Below are positions 9,109 through 16,439 of a stretch of 48,210 nt of DNA, in pieces. Source of the stretch: an uncultured Oscillospiraceae bacterium (GTDB lineage: Bacteria; Bacillota; Clostridia; Oscillospirales; Oscillospiraceae); NCBI GenBank assembly GCA_947588605.1, contig CANPYK010000017.1, forward strand, positions 1 to 48,210. The letters run 5' to 3'. How positions within the stretch are numbered: position 1 is the first letter of the stretch; each line of letters opens with the position of its first letter. The translations under genes were made by a program, and so were the position numbers. The notes under the pieces are model-generated. The model was not told where the DNA came from. It worked only from the letters and a program-made list of their open reading frames with translations, and did no database searches.

Positions 9109-9549
9109 ATGTCTTCTACGAAGGTCAAACGTGTTCTGATCGTACTCATGTGCGTCTGCCTTATGCTGACGGCCCTCTCTGGGTGCCTCGTCAACCCTCC
9201 CGCCGACACCAGTGGCGGGTCTGACGAGGGCGGGTCCCAGACATCCGGCGGTGGCGGCGGCTGGATCCTCATGATCGTCTACCTGCTCATCATCGTCGCC
9301 GTCTTCTACTTCCTGATGATCCGTCCCGAAAAGAAGCGCAAGAAGAAGGCCCAGGAGATGCGCGATTCCCTGTCTGTGGGCGACAACGTCGTCACCATCG
9401 GCGGCATGGTGGGCAAGATTGTCAACGTCTCCGGCGACTATATCACCTTTGAGACCGGCGAGGACCGGGTCCGCATCAAGATCGCCAAGTGGGGCATCTC
9501 CTCCACCGGCAAGGACGCCGAGGAGCCTGTGGATAAGGCCGGCGAGTGA
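9109..9549 (+). CDS. yajC: preprotein translocase subunit YajC with a lipoprotein-like N-terminus
   Basis: A 146-residue protein whose core (about 47-130) is a standard YajC: one membrane helix (WILMIVYLLIIVAVFYFLMI), then IRPEKKRKKK and the SVGDNVVTIGGMVGKI block. YajC associates with SecDF at the Sec translocon. Unlike typical YajC it has an additional hydrophobic N-terminal segment (residues 7-25) ending in the lipobox-like LSGC with Cys26, followed by a Gly/Ser-rich linker. The chain may therefore be a lipoprotein as well as a membrane protein. The ribosome binding site is TTGGAGG. A hairpin follows the stop. Confidence 0.9.
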   Translation: MSSTKVKRVLIVLMCVCLMLTALSGCLVNPPADTSGGSDEGGSQTSGGGGGWILMIVYLLIIVAVFYFLMIRPEKKRKKKAQEMRDSLSVGDNVVTIGGMVGKIVNVSGDYITFETGEDRVRIKIAKWGISSTGKDAEEPVDKAGE

Positions 9550-9563
9550 TCCAGGCATAAACC

Positions 9564-9616
9564 TCCCTCCCCGAGAATAAGTCTTTGTAAGGCTTGTTCT
9601 CAGGGAGGGATTTTTT
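9564..9616 (+). terminator. long hairpin with T run directly before the next start codon
   Basis: TCCCTCCC plus GAGAA (9564-9577) pairs with TTCTC plus GGGAGGGA (about 9596-9610), followed by TTTTTT at 9611-9616. The structure is a classical intrinsic terminator for yajC. The next start codon, ATG 9617, follows the T run immediately, and the only ribosome binding site for it (GGGAGGGA) is the 3' arm of the stem. Confidence 0.8.
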
Positions 9617-10018
9617 ATGTCCAAAAACGATAAGCTCAACATAAAGCGTGTCCTTGGCGGCGCGGCGCTGGGCGCGGCGGTGACGCTGGCGCTCTCGACG
9701 CTGGCGGTGATGTTCCTGGCGCTGCCGGTGGCCACCGGCGTGATAGGGGAAGGGTCCGAGCGCGCCCTGGTGGCTGTCTGCGCCTTCCTTGCCGCCGCCG
9801 TGGGGGCCCTTGTCGCGCGGCTCAAAAATAAGGGCGCGGCTCTCATTTCCGGGGCGGGCGCGGCGCTCATCGCCGTCCTTTTGCGCGTCGTCATCGGCCT
9901 GTGCCTCGAGGGCGCCCACGCGCCCGGCGGCGCCGACACCGCCGTGTGCCTCGCCATGGTGTGCGGCGGCGTGGCCGCGGGAGCCGTGAGCGTAAAGCAC
10001 CGCCGTCGCCGGCGCTGA
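9617..10018 (+). CDS. TIGR04086 family membrane protein
   Basis: A 133-residue, strongly hydrophobic protein with about four membrane helices (roughly 12-40, 48-66, 70-92, 105-126) and a basic C-terminal end KHRRRRR. Its size, topology and position right after yajC match the TIGR04086/YrzE family of Firmicutes, whose function is unknown. Its ribosome binding site is buried in the terminator stem upstream, so expression may depend on whether that hairpin forms. Confidence 0.7.
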   Translation: MSKNDKLNIKRVLGGAALGAAVTLALSTLAVMFLALPVATGVIGEGSERALVAVCAFLAAAVGALVARLKNKGAALISGAGAALIAVLLRVVIGLCLEGAHAPGGADTAVCLAMVCGGVAAGAVSVKHRRRRR

Positions 10019-10341
10019 GACTGTCAATTTGACCATGCCCATATTACAATTTGTAATTACGGGCAAATGTTGACATAAATTGAACCGGATTACCAAGATG
10101 TTGTGCTTTGGTGAACCGATAACTCTAAATATAGCGGAAATCACCGGATTTGCGGGGGTGGGGAGGCGGCGACCGGTTAAGTAGTTAACATAACGCTGTT
10201 AACATAATTTTTTGTCATAATTCACAAATTTTAGATTTTCTCTTGATTATTTATCCCGGATGTATTATGATAAAAAGGCCCTCGAAAGTTGGCGCTTTTT
10301 TCAGGCATTTCCAGCCCCGCCGGGACATACCCTCTTAGCGG
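10019..10341. other. AT-rich intergenic region with palindrome and GTTnACATAA repeats
   Basis: No gene is supported here. It holds the perfect palindrome ATTACAA-T-TTGTAAT (10043-10057), one GTTGACATAA (10069-10078) and two GTTAACATAA copies with a 14-bp period (10184-10193, 10198-10207), then the promoter at 10243-10271. The related motif GTTTACATAA occurs at the radA promoter. The role is unknown; operator sites are the simplest reading. Confidence 0.5.
10243..10271 (+). promoter_or_regulatory. probable promoter of the SpoIIM-like gene
   Basis: TTGATT (10243-10248), a 17-bp spacer and TATGAT (10266-10271), about 80 nt before the start codon. This is a reasonable sigma-A match, but a sporulation sigma factor could act instead. 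Confidence 0.5.
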
Positions 10342-10353
10342 GTGAGGTTTTGC

Positions 10354-10974
10354 ATGAACAAAAGACGCTTCCTTTTCGCATCCGCGGTCTTTCCGCGCTC
10401 TTACGTCCCGGCGTATATGCTTTGCGCTCTGTTGCTTGCGCTGGGGATCGTGTCCGGGACCTTTCTCTCCGCCGGCTTTGTGGAAAGCGGCGGCGCGGAG
10501 AGCTTCATGGCCGGGTATTTGCCGGCGCTGCGTTCCGGATCTGAGCTGGGGCTGACGTGTTTCCTTTTGACGCTGTCCCGGTATCCGGTCCTGGCGTTCC
10601 TCCTGGGCTTTTCCGTGCTGGGGGCGGTGGGGATCCCGGTCCTCTGCTTTGCCCGGGGCTTCACCCTGGCCTTTGCCCTCTCTACGCTGACGCGGCTTTA
10701 CGCCGGCGGCGGCGCCAGGATGGGCTGTCTGCTCTTTGGCGCGGTGTCGGCGCTGTCCCTGCCGGTTTTTCTCCTGGTGTCCTCCGGGGCTTTTTTGTCC
10801 GCGGTGCATTTAGGGAGAGTCTGGTTTTCCATCCCCGCCCCGGCGGAGCCTGATAACGGCGCCAGGGCATATCTCCTTCGCTTTTTCCTGGCGATGCTCC
10901 TCCTGCTTCTCCTCGCCATAGGGGAGAGGGCCGCTTTGGCGGCGGGGCTTGCGTCGCTTCCCGTTTTCTCCTGA
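10354..10974 (+). CDS. SpoIIM-like (stage II sporulation protein M family) membrane protein
   Basis: A 206-residue protein from ATG 10354, chosen over GTG 10342 because GGTGAGG lies 6 nt before the ATG. About five membrane helices are visible (near 18-42, 68-92, 95-115, 125-150, 180-200). The spread of helices and the block LGFSVLGAVGIPVLCFARGF resemble SpoIIM/DUF95 proteins. In Bacillus SpoIIM scaffolds the DMP peptidoglycan-degrading complex during engulfment. Position just upstream of xerD supports this, since spoIIM also lies near xerD in Bacillus. Sequence divergence is high, so the family call is moderate. Confidence 0.6.
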   Translation: MNKRRFLFASAVFPRSYVPAYMLCALLLALGIVSGTFLSAGFVESGGAESFMAGYLPALRSGSELGLTCFLLTLSRYPVLAFLLGFSVLGAVGIPVLCFARGFTLAFALSTLTRLYAGGGARMGCLLFGAVSALSLPVFLLVSSGAFLSAVHLGRVWFSIPAPAEPDNGARAYLLRFFLAMLLLLLLAIGERAALAAGLASLPVFS

Positions 10975-10992
10975 ACGAAAGAAGGTGGCCAT

Positions 10993-11883
10993 GTGCCTGA
11001 AAACAACTATATAGACGAGTTTTCCCGTTACCTCAAGGAGGAGAGGCACGTGTCCTCCAATACCTTCCTCTCCTATGTGCGTGACGTGAACCAGTTCGCC
11101 GAATACCTCGCCAAGCACGGCGGGCCCGGCCTTGACGAGGTGGACCAGTCCACGGTGAAGGATTATATGGACTGGCTCCGGGACGAGGGGCGGTCCGCCG
11201 CCACGGTGGCCAGGTGCCTTGCGTCCATCAAGTGTTTCTACGTCTTTATGGAGGAGCAGGGCGCGGTGGAGAAGAATCCGGTCCACGATATCCCCATCGA
11301 GCGCAGCGTGAAAAAGCTCCCCCAGATCCTCACCAGCGAGGAGGTGGAGCTGCTCCTGGACCAGCCCAAGTGCACCGACATGAAGGGCTACCGGGACAGG
11401 GCCATGCTGGAGCTCCTCTACGCCACCGGTATCCGCGTCAGTGAGCTCATCAGCATGAACATCGACGACGTGAAGCTCTCCGCCGGCATCGTCAAGTGCT
11501 CCACCCACGGCAAGGAGCGCTACATCCCCATGTACTCCGCCGCCATCCGCGCGGTGTCCGACTACATCAACCTGGTCCGGGGCCAGATGATCGCCTCCCC
11601 CACGGAGGAGGCCCTGTTCGTCAACGTCAACGGCGAGCGCATGACCCGCCAGGGCTTCTGGAAGGTGGTCAAGCATTACCAGGAGACCGCCAAGATCGAC
11701 AAGGACATCACCCCCCACACCCTCCGCCACTCCTTCGCCGCCCACCTTCTGGAGAACGGCGCGGACCTCCGCTCCATCCAGGAAATGCTGGGCCACGCGG
11801 ATATCTCCTCCACCCAGGTCTACGCCCAGGTGGTGAAAAAACAGCTCAAAGACGTCTACAACAAAGCCCACCCACGGGCGTAA
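10993..11883 (+). CDS. xerD: site-specific tyrosine recombinase XerD
   Basis: A 296-residue recombinase starting at GTG 10993 (GAAGGTGG upstream); the ATG two bases earlier is in a frame that stops after seven codons. The N-terminal SAM-like core-binding domain covers 1-90 and the catalytic domain 108-290. The active-site set is complete: Arg148, Lys174, His242, Arg245, His268 and nucleophile Tyr277. XerD resolves chromosome dimers at dif with a partner recombinase. A second family member lies at 18032-19066. It follows the SpoIIM-like gene by 18 nt and ends in a strong terminator. Confidence 0.92.
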   Translation: MPENNYIDEFSRYLKEERHVSSNTFLSYVRDVNQFAEYLAKHGGPGLDEVDQSTVKDYMDWLRDEGRSAATVARCLASIKCFYVFMEEQGAVEKNPVHDIPIERSVKKLPQILTSEEVELLLDQPKCTDMKGYRDRAMLELLYATGIRVSELISMNIDDVKLSAGIVKCSTHGKERYIPMYSAAIRAVSDYINLVRGQMIASPTEEALFVNVNGERMTRQGFWKVVKHYQETAKIDKDITPHTLRHSFAAHLLENGADLRSIQEMLGHADISSTQVYAQVVKKQLKDVYNKAHPRA

Positions 11884-11897
11884 CTCCTTAATAAAAG

Positions 11898-11934
11898 CAA
11901 ATATCCCCGGCACCGTTCGTGCCGGGGATATTTG
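11898..11934. terminator. 16-bp perfect inverted repeat, bidirectional terminator
   Basis: CAAATATCCCCGGCAC (11898-11913) pairs perfectly with GTGCCGGGGATATTTG (11919-11934) around a 5-nt loop. It lies between xerD and the converging phosphotransferase gene and can serve both, though neither T tail is long. Confidence 0.85.
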
Positions 11935-11946
11935 TATATATGTCGT

Positions 11947-13001
11947 TCACTCCATCACGGAGGCGAAGTCAAAGTCCTCCGTCAAAAGCCTCTCCGCCTC
12001 GTCGAGGGCGGCGGCGATATCCTCGTCTGTCTTCGCCGCCTCCAGGCACTCACAGTTTGTCAACCACAGGGGCTTTACACAGCGAAACAGGGGAAGAGCA
12101 AGCTCCCGCTCGGCGTCCGAGAAGCGGTACTCCCGGCCAGCAACGGAGAGAGCGTACTTTATGCACCGGACGGCGTCGTCGTTTTCGCGCCTCGCGACCT
12201 CGCCGGGGCTCAGGCCATCCGTATCCTCGCCGGTGTCGCCCCAGGTGAAGGGCGCCTCCCGCATGATAAGGTTCAAAAGCGTGTCGCGTCCCGCGATATT
12301 GAAGTCTATGACGCCCCGGAAAGCGCCCGCCGCGTCAAGAAGGATGTTGGACCTGTTGATGTCCGACTGGAAGACAGAGGTGGGGATCTCGTCGTACCGG
12401 CTTTTTACAGCCGCCCGGTTGGCCTCCCACCGCGCCCATATATCCATGGCCCGCTCACGGAAGCGCTCAGGCAGGGCCTGAGCCGCGCGGAGCCAGCCGT
12501 GGGCCACGTCAAGGACCTCCGGCTCTGCGTCATTTTTGTCAAATACCTCAAACAGCGTGTAGGCGGAGGGGAGATAAGAGAAGTCAAACCGCTTCGCGGC
12601 CACACGGGCGTTCATGATGATCGCGTCTTCGTACCAGATGTACCGCCCGTCCGGGAGGGTGATGGGAAATTCCGCTCGGTCAGCCGGCGTATAGGGGGCA
12701 AATTCCTCCGCCCAGACAACGCACCGCCGCCCCTCGTAGTCGATTTGCGGGAAATTCCCGGCGCGGTCGCGCAAAAAACGCGGGCAGTAATACCCCAGTG
12801 CCCGGTACTCCCGCGCAAGCCGCTCCCACATCGAAAGATGCTCCTGGTCTGTAAAGCCGTTTGTGGCCAGCTTTACAACGAGCTTGCCGCCGGGCAGTTC
12901 GCCGATCAGCGTCCGGCGAAAGTCGATGTCCCCGTGGCAGGAGTCCTGGCTTTCGATGTTTGAGGGCTCCGCCTGCGTGAAGAGGCGGAAGATATCCGCA
13001 T
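11947..13001 (-). pseudogene. aminoglycoside-phosphotransferase-like kinase, frameshifted just after the start codon
   Basis: The intact part (to ATG 12831, 294 residues) carries the catalytic loop FQSDINRSNILL and metal motif GVIDFNIAGRD of the choline/aminoglycoside kinase (APH) superfamily. The same frame stays coding for another 58 codons upstream and includes the nucleotide-binding strand KLVVKLA, which a working kinase needs, but contains no ATG, GTG or TTG back to the nadC stop codon. An ATG at 12999-13001, behind AAAGGA, is out of frame by one base. One inserted G would give ATG-GCG-GAT and a protein of about 351 residues. It is a small-molecule kinase by family and its substrate is unknown. 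It could be a real mutation or a sequencing error. Confidence 0.65.
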
Positions 13002-13014
13002 TGTCCTTTTTTCC

Positions 13015-13848
13015 TTACTTCGTAAACTTCAGGCTGATATCCAGCGCCTGAACAGAGTGGGTGAGGGCACCGATGGAGATGTAGTCGACGCCTGTCTCGG
13101 CCACCTCCCGAAGGTCCCGTTCGCCCATGTTGCCGCTGGCCTCGGTGAGGGCGCGATGGCCGATGAGCTTGACGCATTGGCGCATATCCTCCACCGACAT
13201 GTTGTCCAGCATGATGATATCCGCCCCAGCGTCCAGACATTGGCGCACCTGGTCCACGGTCTCCGCCTCGATCTCCACCCGGAGGGTGTGTGGGGCGTTG
13301 CGCCGCACAGCCCGAATGGCCTCGGCGATGCCGCCGGCGGCGACGATGTGGTTATCCTTGATGAGTACCCCGTCGGCCAGGTTGAATCGGTGGTTATTCC
13401 CGCCGCCGGCGCGGACGGCGTATTTCTCCAGCACCCGAAGCCCCGGCGTCATCTTCCTGGTGTCCACGATGACGCATCCGGTGCCCTCCACCGCCCGGAC
13501 GGCGGCTCTCGTGGCGGTAGCCACGCCGGACATGTGCTGGACGAGGTTCAGCGCCACCCGCTCCCCGGCCAGGACCGTGCGGGAAGGGCCAGAGATCTTC
13601 GCAAGCTCCTGGCCCTTTTTGACCTCGTCCCCATCCTTGACGAGTGGCGTGACGCAGATGCGCTCGTCCACCAGCTTAAAGACGCGCACCAGCACCTCCA
13701 TCCCGCAAAAGACCCCGTCCTGCTTGGCCCGGAAGGCCCCCTCGGACACGGCGGAGGCGGGAATGCAGCTCTCCGTGGTGATATCCCCGGTGCCCAGGTC
13801 CTCGGAAAGGGCATCTAAAATCAGCTTATCAAGTCCCAATGTGTTCAT
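13015..13848 (-). CDS. nadC: nicotinate-nucleotide pyrophosphorylase (carboxylating)
   Basis: A 277-residue enzyme that converts quinolinate and PRPP to nicotinate mononucleotide. Family blocks are present in order: ERVALNLVQHMSGVAT, DTRKMTPGLR, AGGGNNHRFNL and IKDNH, then the barrel strands ending EASGNMGERD and DYISIGALTHS. It starts 10 nt after the nadB stop with AGGAGGA between, so the two genes form one operon. nadA is not adjacent, which leaves quinolinate synthase to be found elsewhere. Confidence 0.95.
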   Translation of the reverse strand: MNTLGLDKLILDALSEDLGTGDITTESCIPASAVSEGAFRAKQDGVFCGMEVLVRVFKLVDERICVTPLVKDGDEVKKGQELAKISGPSRTVLAGERVALNLVQHMSGVATATRAAVRAVEGTGCVIVDTRKMTPGLRVLEKYAVRAGGGNNHRFNLADGVLIKDNHIVAAGGIAEAIRAVRRNAPHTLRVEIEAETVDQVRQCLDAGADIIMLDNMSVEDMRQCVKLIGHRALTEASGNMGERDLREVAETGVDYISIGALTHSVQALDISLKFTK

Positions 13849-13857
13849 AAGTCCTCC

Positions 13858-15399
13858 TCAGCTCTCGCGGTAATGGGCCCCGATGCTCTCCCGGCGGGAG
13901 AGGGCCGACAGGATGATGGATTCAGAAATGATGGCCAGGCTCAGGTCCTCGTCATAGGCTTTGGCGGGATCGAAGCCCGCCATGAGCGTCGCCAAGATCT
14001 CCCGCATCTCGCGAAGGGCCGTCTCCAGCCCCTCTTTCGTGCGGATGACGAAGCAATGCTTACTCATGATCCTCTGCATCCTCGTCCGCAGGGCGGCGAA
14101 GTCCAGATCCAGCGCCGGCCGTACGGGGAGGGCGGGCATCAGCTCCTCCGAGCTTGAGCCCGATTTTTCAAAGGTCTCGTTGATATGCTCCGCGGCGCGG
14201 CGGCCGAAGACCAGGCACTCCAGCATGGAGTTGGAGGCCAGCCTATTGGCCCCGTGTACGCCGGTGGAGGCCGTCTCGCCGCAGGCGTAGAGCCCCGGCA
14301 CCGCCGTACAGGCGTGCAGGTCCGTCTTCACGCCGCCCATCATGTAGTGGTGGACGGGGCAGACGGGGATATAGTCGTGGGCGATGTTGATCCCGTGCTT
14401 CAGGCACTCGGTGTAGATGGTGGGGAAGCGCTTGGAAAGCTCCTCCTCCGGCTCGTGGGTGATGTCGATGAAGACGTGGCTCTCGCCGCTTTTGCGCATC
14501 TCGTTGTAGATGCCCCGGGCCACGATGTCCCGCGGCGCCAGCTCGGCAAGCTCGTGCTTTCCCACCATGAACCGATCGCCTTTGGCGTTTTTCAAAAGCC
14601 CTCCCTCGCCCCGGACGGATTCGGAGATGAGAAACGCCCGCCCCCGGCTCTCCGGCGTCCAGAGGCCCGTGGGGTGGAACTGGATGAACTCCATCCCCCT
14701 CAGCTCCGCCCCGGCCCGGATGGCCGCCGCCAGCCCGTCGCCGGTGGCTACGGCCGGGTTGGTGCTGGAGGTGAAGACCTGCCCGATGCCGCCGGTGCAC
14801 AGCACCAGATGGCGGGTGGCCACGGTCTCATATTTCCCGTCCTCGTCCTTCACAAGAAGGCCGGAAACGCCCTTGTCGTCGGTGAACACGTCCACGAAGA
14901 AGGTGTTGTCCCGGAAAAGGATGTTGTCCCGCTGGGAGGCGATGTACGCCAGCACCTTCACCGTCTCCCGCCCGGTGGCGTCGCCGCCGGCATGGAGAAT
15001 GCGGTTTTTGTGGTGCCCCCCCTCACGTGTAAGGTCCAGCTCGCCGTACTCGTTGAGGTCGAAGGGGACGTTCATGTCGATGAGCTTGCGGATGTCCCGT
15101 GGCCCCTCGTCCACCAGCACATGTACCGCCGCTTCGTCGCACAGCCCCGCGCCCGCCACCAGCGTGTCCCGGAAATGGAGCTCCGGGTCGTCGTCCGACG
15201 CCGTCACCGCCGCGATGCCTCCCTGGGCCAGCCAGGAGCTGGAGATATCGATGGTCTCCTTGGCGAACACACAGCAGGTGAGGGCAGGGGAGAGGTTCAG
15301 CGCGCAATAAAGCCCCGCGATCCCGGCCCCCACAATGACCACGTCATAATTGGAGTGCCGCTCCGGCTTCACCGACCCGTCAATGGCATAACGCATCAT
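13858..15399 (-). CDS. nadB: L-aspartate oxidase
   Basis: A 513-residue flavoprotein that oxidises aspartate to iminoaspartate, the first step of de novo NAD synthesis. The FAD fold opens with VIVGAGIAGLYCALNL (near residues 21-36). The active-site region SSWLAQGGIAA, the quinone/fumarate-type segment FIQFHPTG, and the HxxGGV-like MMGGVKTDLHA followed by ACGETASTGVHGANRLASNS all match NadB. ATG 15399 is preceded by AAGGA. Transcription probably starts at the promoter near 15602-15630, leaving a leader of about 200 nt. Confidence 0.95.
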   Translation of the reverse strand: MMRYAIDGSVKPERHSNYDVVIVGAGIAGLYCALNLSPALTCCVFAKETIDISSSWLAQGGIAAVTASDDDPELHFRDTLVAGAGLCDEAAVHVLVDEGPRDIRKLIDMNVPFDLNEYGELDLTREGGHHKNRILHAGGDATGRETVKVLAYIASQRDNILFRDNTFFVDVFTDDKGVSGLLVKDEDGKYETVATRHLVLCTGGIGQVFTSSTNPAVATGDGLAAAIRAGAELRGMEFIQFHPTGLWTPESRGRAFLISESVRGEGGLLKNAKGDRFMVGKHELAELAPRDIVARGIYNEMRKSGESHVFIDITHEPEEELSKRFPTIYTECLKHGINIAHDYIPVCPVHHYMMGGVKTDLHACTAVPGLYACGETASTGVHGANRLASNSMLECLVFGRRAAEHINETFEKSGSSSEELMPALPVRPALDLDFAALRTRMQRIMSKHCFVIRTKEGLETALREMREILATLMAGFDPAKAYDEDLSLAIISESIILSALSRRESIGAHYRES

Positions 15400-15680
15400 A
15401 GCTTGTCCTTCTTTCGTGAGAAGCGTTTATCTTTTGGGAATCTCTGAATGAATCGAAGTACCAAGATTGGCGAGCAGATTTTTCGCCAGAGAAAGGCAAA
15501 AAATTGCAGGAATACTTTGTGTATTTCAAAATTTTTTGACGAACTATGGCGGAAAATATGCCGTCAAGATTGGTGCGGCGATTTGTGCAGAGGTTCCCTA
15601 TATTATACCGCCCCGCCGCTCGGTTGGCAACAAAATCTTACATAAAATCAGACGCTTTTTCGCCGCCGGAACCGGCATAA
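15400..15680. other. AT-rich leader region upstream of nadB
   Basis: About 280 nt without a gene. It carries the nadB promoter and a long transcribed leader. CAAGATTGG occurs twice (15462-15470 and 15565-15573), and on the minus strand a small GGCGA/TCGCC hairpin lies near the first copy. No known riboswitch fold was recognised. Confidence 0.45.
15602..15630 (-). promoter_or_regulatory. promoter of nadB-nadC
   Basis: On the minus strand: TTGCCA (15625-15630), a 17-bp spacer and TATAAT (15602-15607). Confidence 0.7.
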
Positions 15681-16433
15681 TTACCCTTTATACCTCTCCA
15701 AAATATCCAGGATCCCCTCTCTAAGCACGTTCCCGCCCAGCACGGCGCCGTCAGGAGAGATCGTAACGGCGCGGATGTCGCGGGGGTCCTGGTCGTAGGG
15801 GCTGGACAGGGGAGCGGCAGGGGAGAAGTAGTCCCCCAGATACCGGACGGCGCTGCCGGCGGGAAAGACGGTGTTGCCCTCCCCGGTGGGAATGCCCAGG
15901 TCCTCAAACTCCCGCAGGATCGCCCGGGTGCGCTGGTTATAGGGATTTTCGCCCTCCGGACCGCCCAGCCAGGCGGGGCTGAGCTTCACGGGGATCCCCT
16001 CGGCGCAAAGGCGGCGGGCGAAGTATTTCACCGGCCCCAGGGGGATCGTCTCCTGGTGAAAGGCGTCCACGGAGAGGAGCACGCCGGTGAGGCCGCTGCC
16101 GGCCAGCATCCGCGTGACGGCGTAGATCTTATCCGCGTTCCGGCTGAAAAAACCGTTGGTGATGAGCTCGATACGCGGTATGCCGCAGTCCGCCCCAGCC
16201 CGGAGGATCCGGCAGACGGCCTCGGGGTAGAGGAGCGCCTCCCCGCCGAAGGCCATGAGAGACGTGATCTTAAAGGCCCCGCACGCCTCCCGGACCGCCC
16301 GCTCCACGGCCTCCGCATCCACGCACCCACCGGCCCCGTCGTGCTCCCCCTGGGAGCAATGCTTACACCGCCCCGTACACCTGTCGGTGACCATGATCTC
16401 GATCCTGTTGAGATGTTGAACGTATGGATTCAT
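15681..16433 (-). CDS. radical SAM protein of unknown function
   Basis: A 250-residue protein starting at ATG 16433, with AAAGGA 9 nt upstream. The [4Fe-4S] motif is CTGRCKHC (Cys19, Cys23, Cys26), followed by a GGEALLYP glycine-rich SAM-binding block and LSVDAFHQE typical of the radical SAM barrel. It has no SPASM or TWITCH cluster, so it is a minimal enzyme. It begins 6 nt after the stop of the upstream 519-residue protein and is surely co-transcribed with it. The reaction and substrate cannot be told from sequence. Confidence 0.8.
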   Translation of the reverse strand: MNPYVQHLNRIEIMVTDRCTGRCKHCSQGEHDGAGGCVDAEAVERAVREACGAFKITSLMAFGGEALLYPEAVCRILRAGADCGIPRIELITNGFFSRNADKIYAVTRMLAGSGLTGVLLSVDAFHQETIPLGPVKYFARRLCAEGIPVKLSPAWLGGPEGENPYNQRTRAILREFEDLGIPTGEGNTVFPAGSAVRYLGDYFSPAAPLSSPYDQDPRDIRAVTISPDGAVLGGNVLREGILDILERYKG

Positions 16434-16439
16434 CAACGA

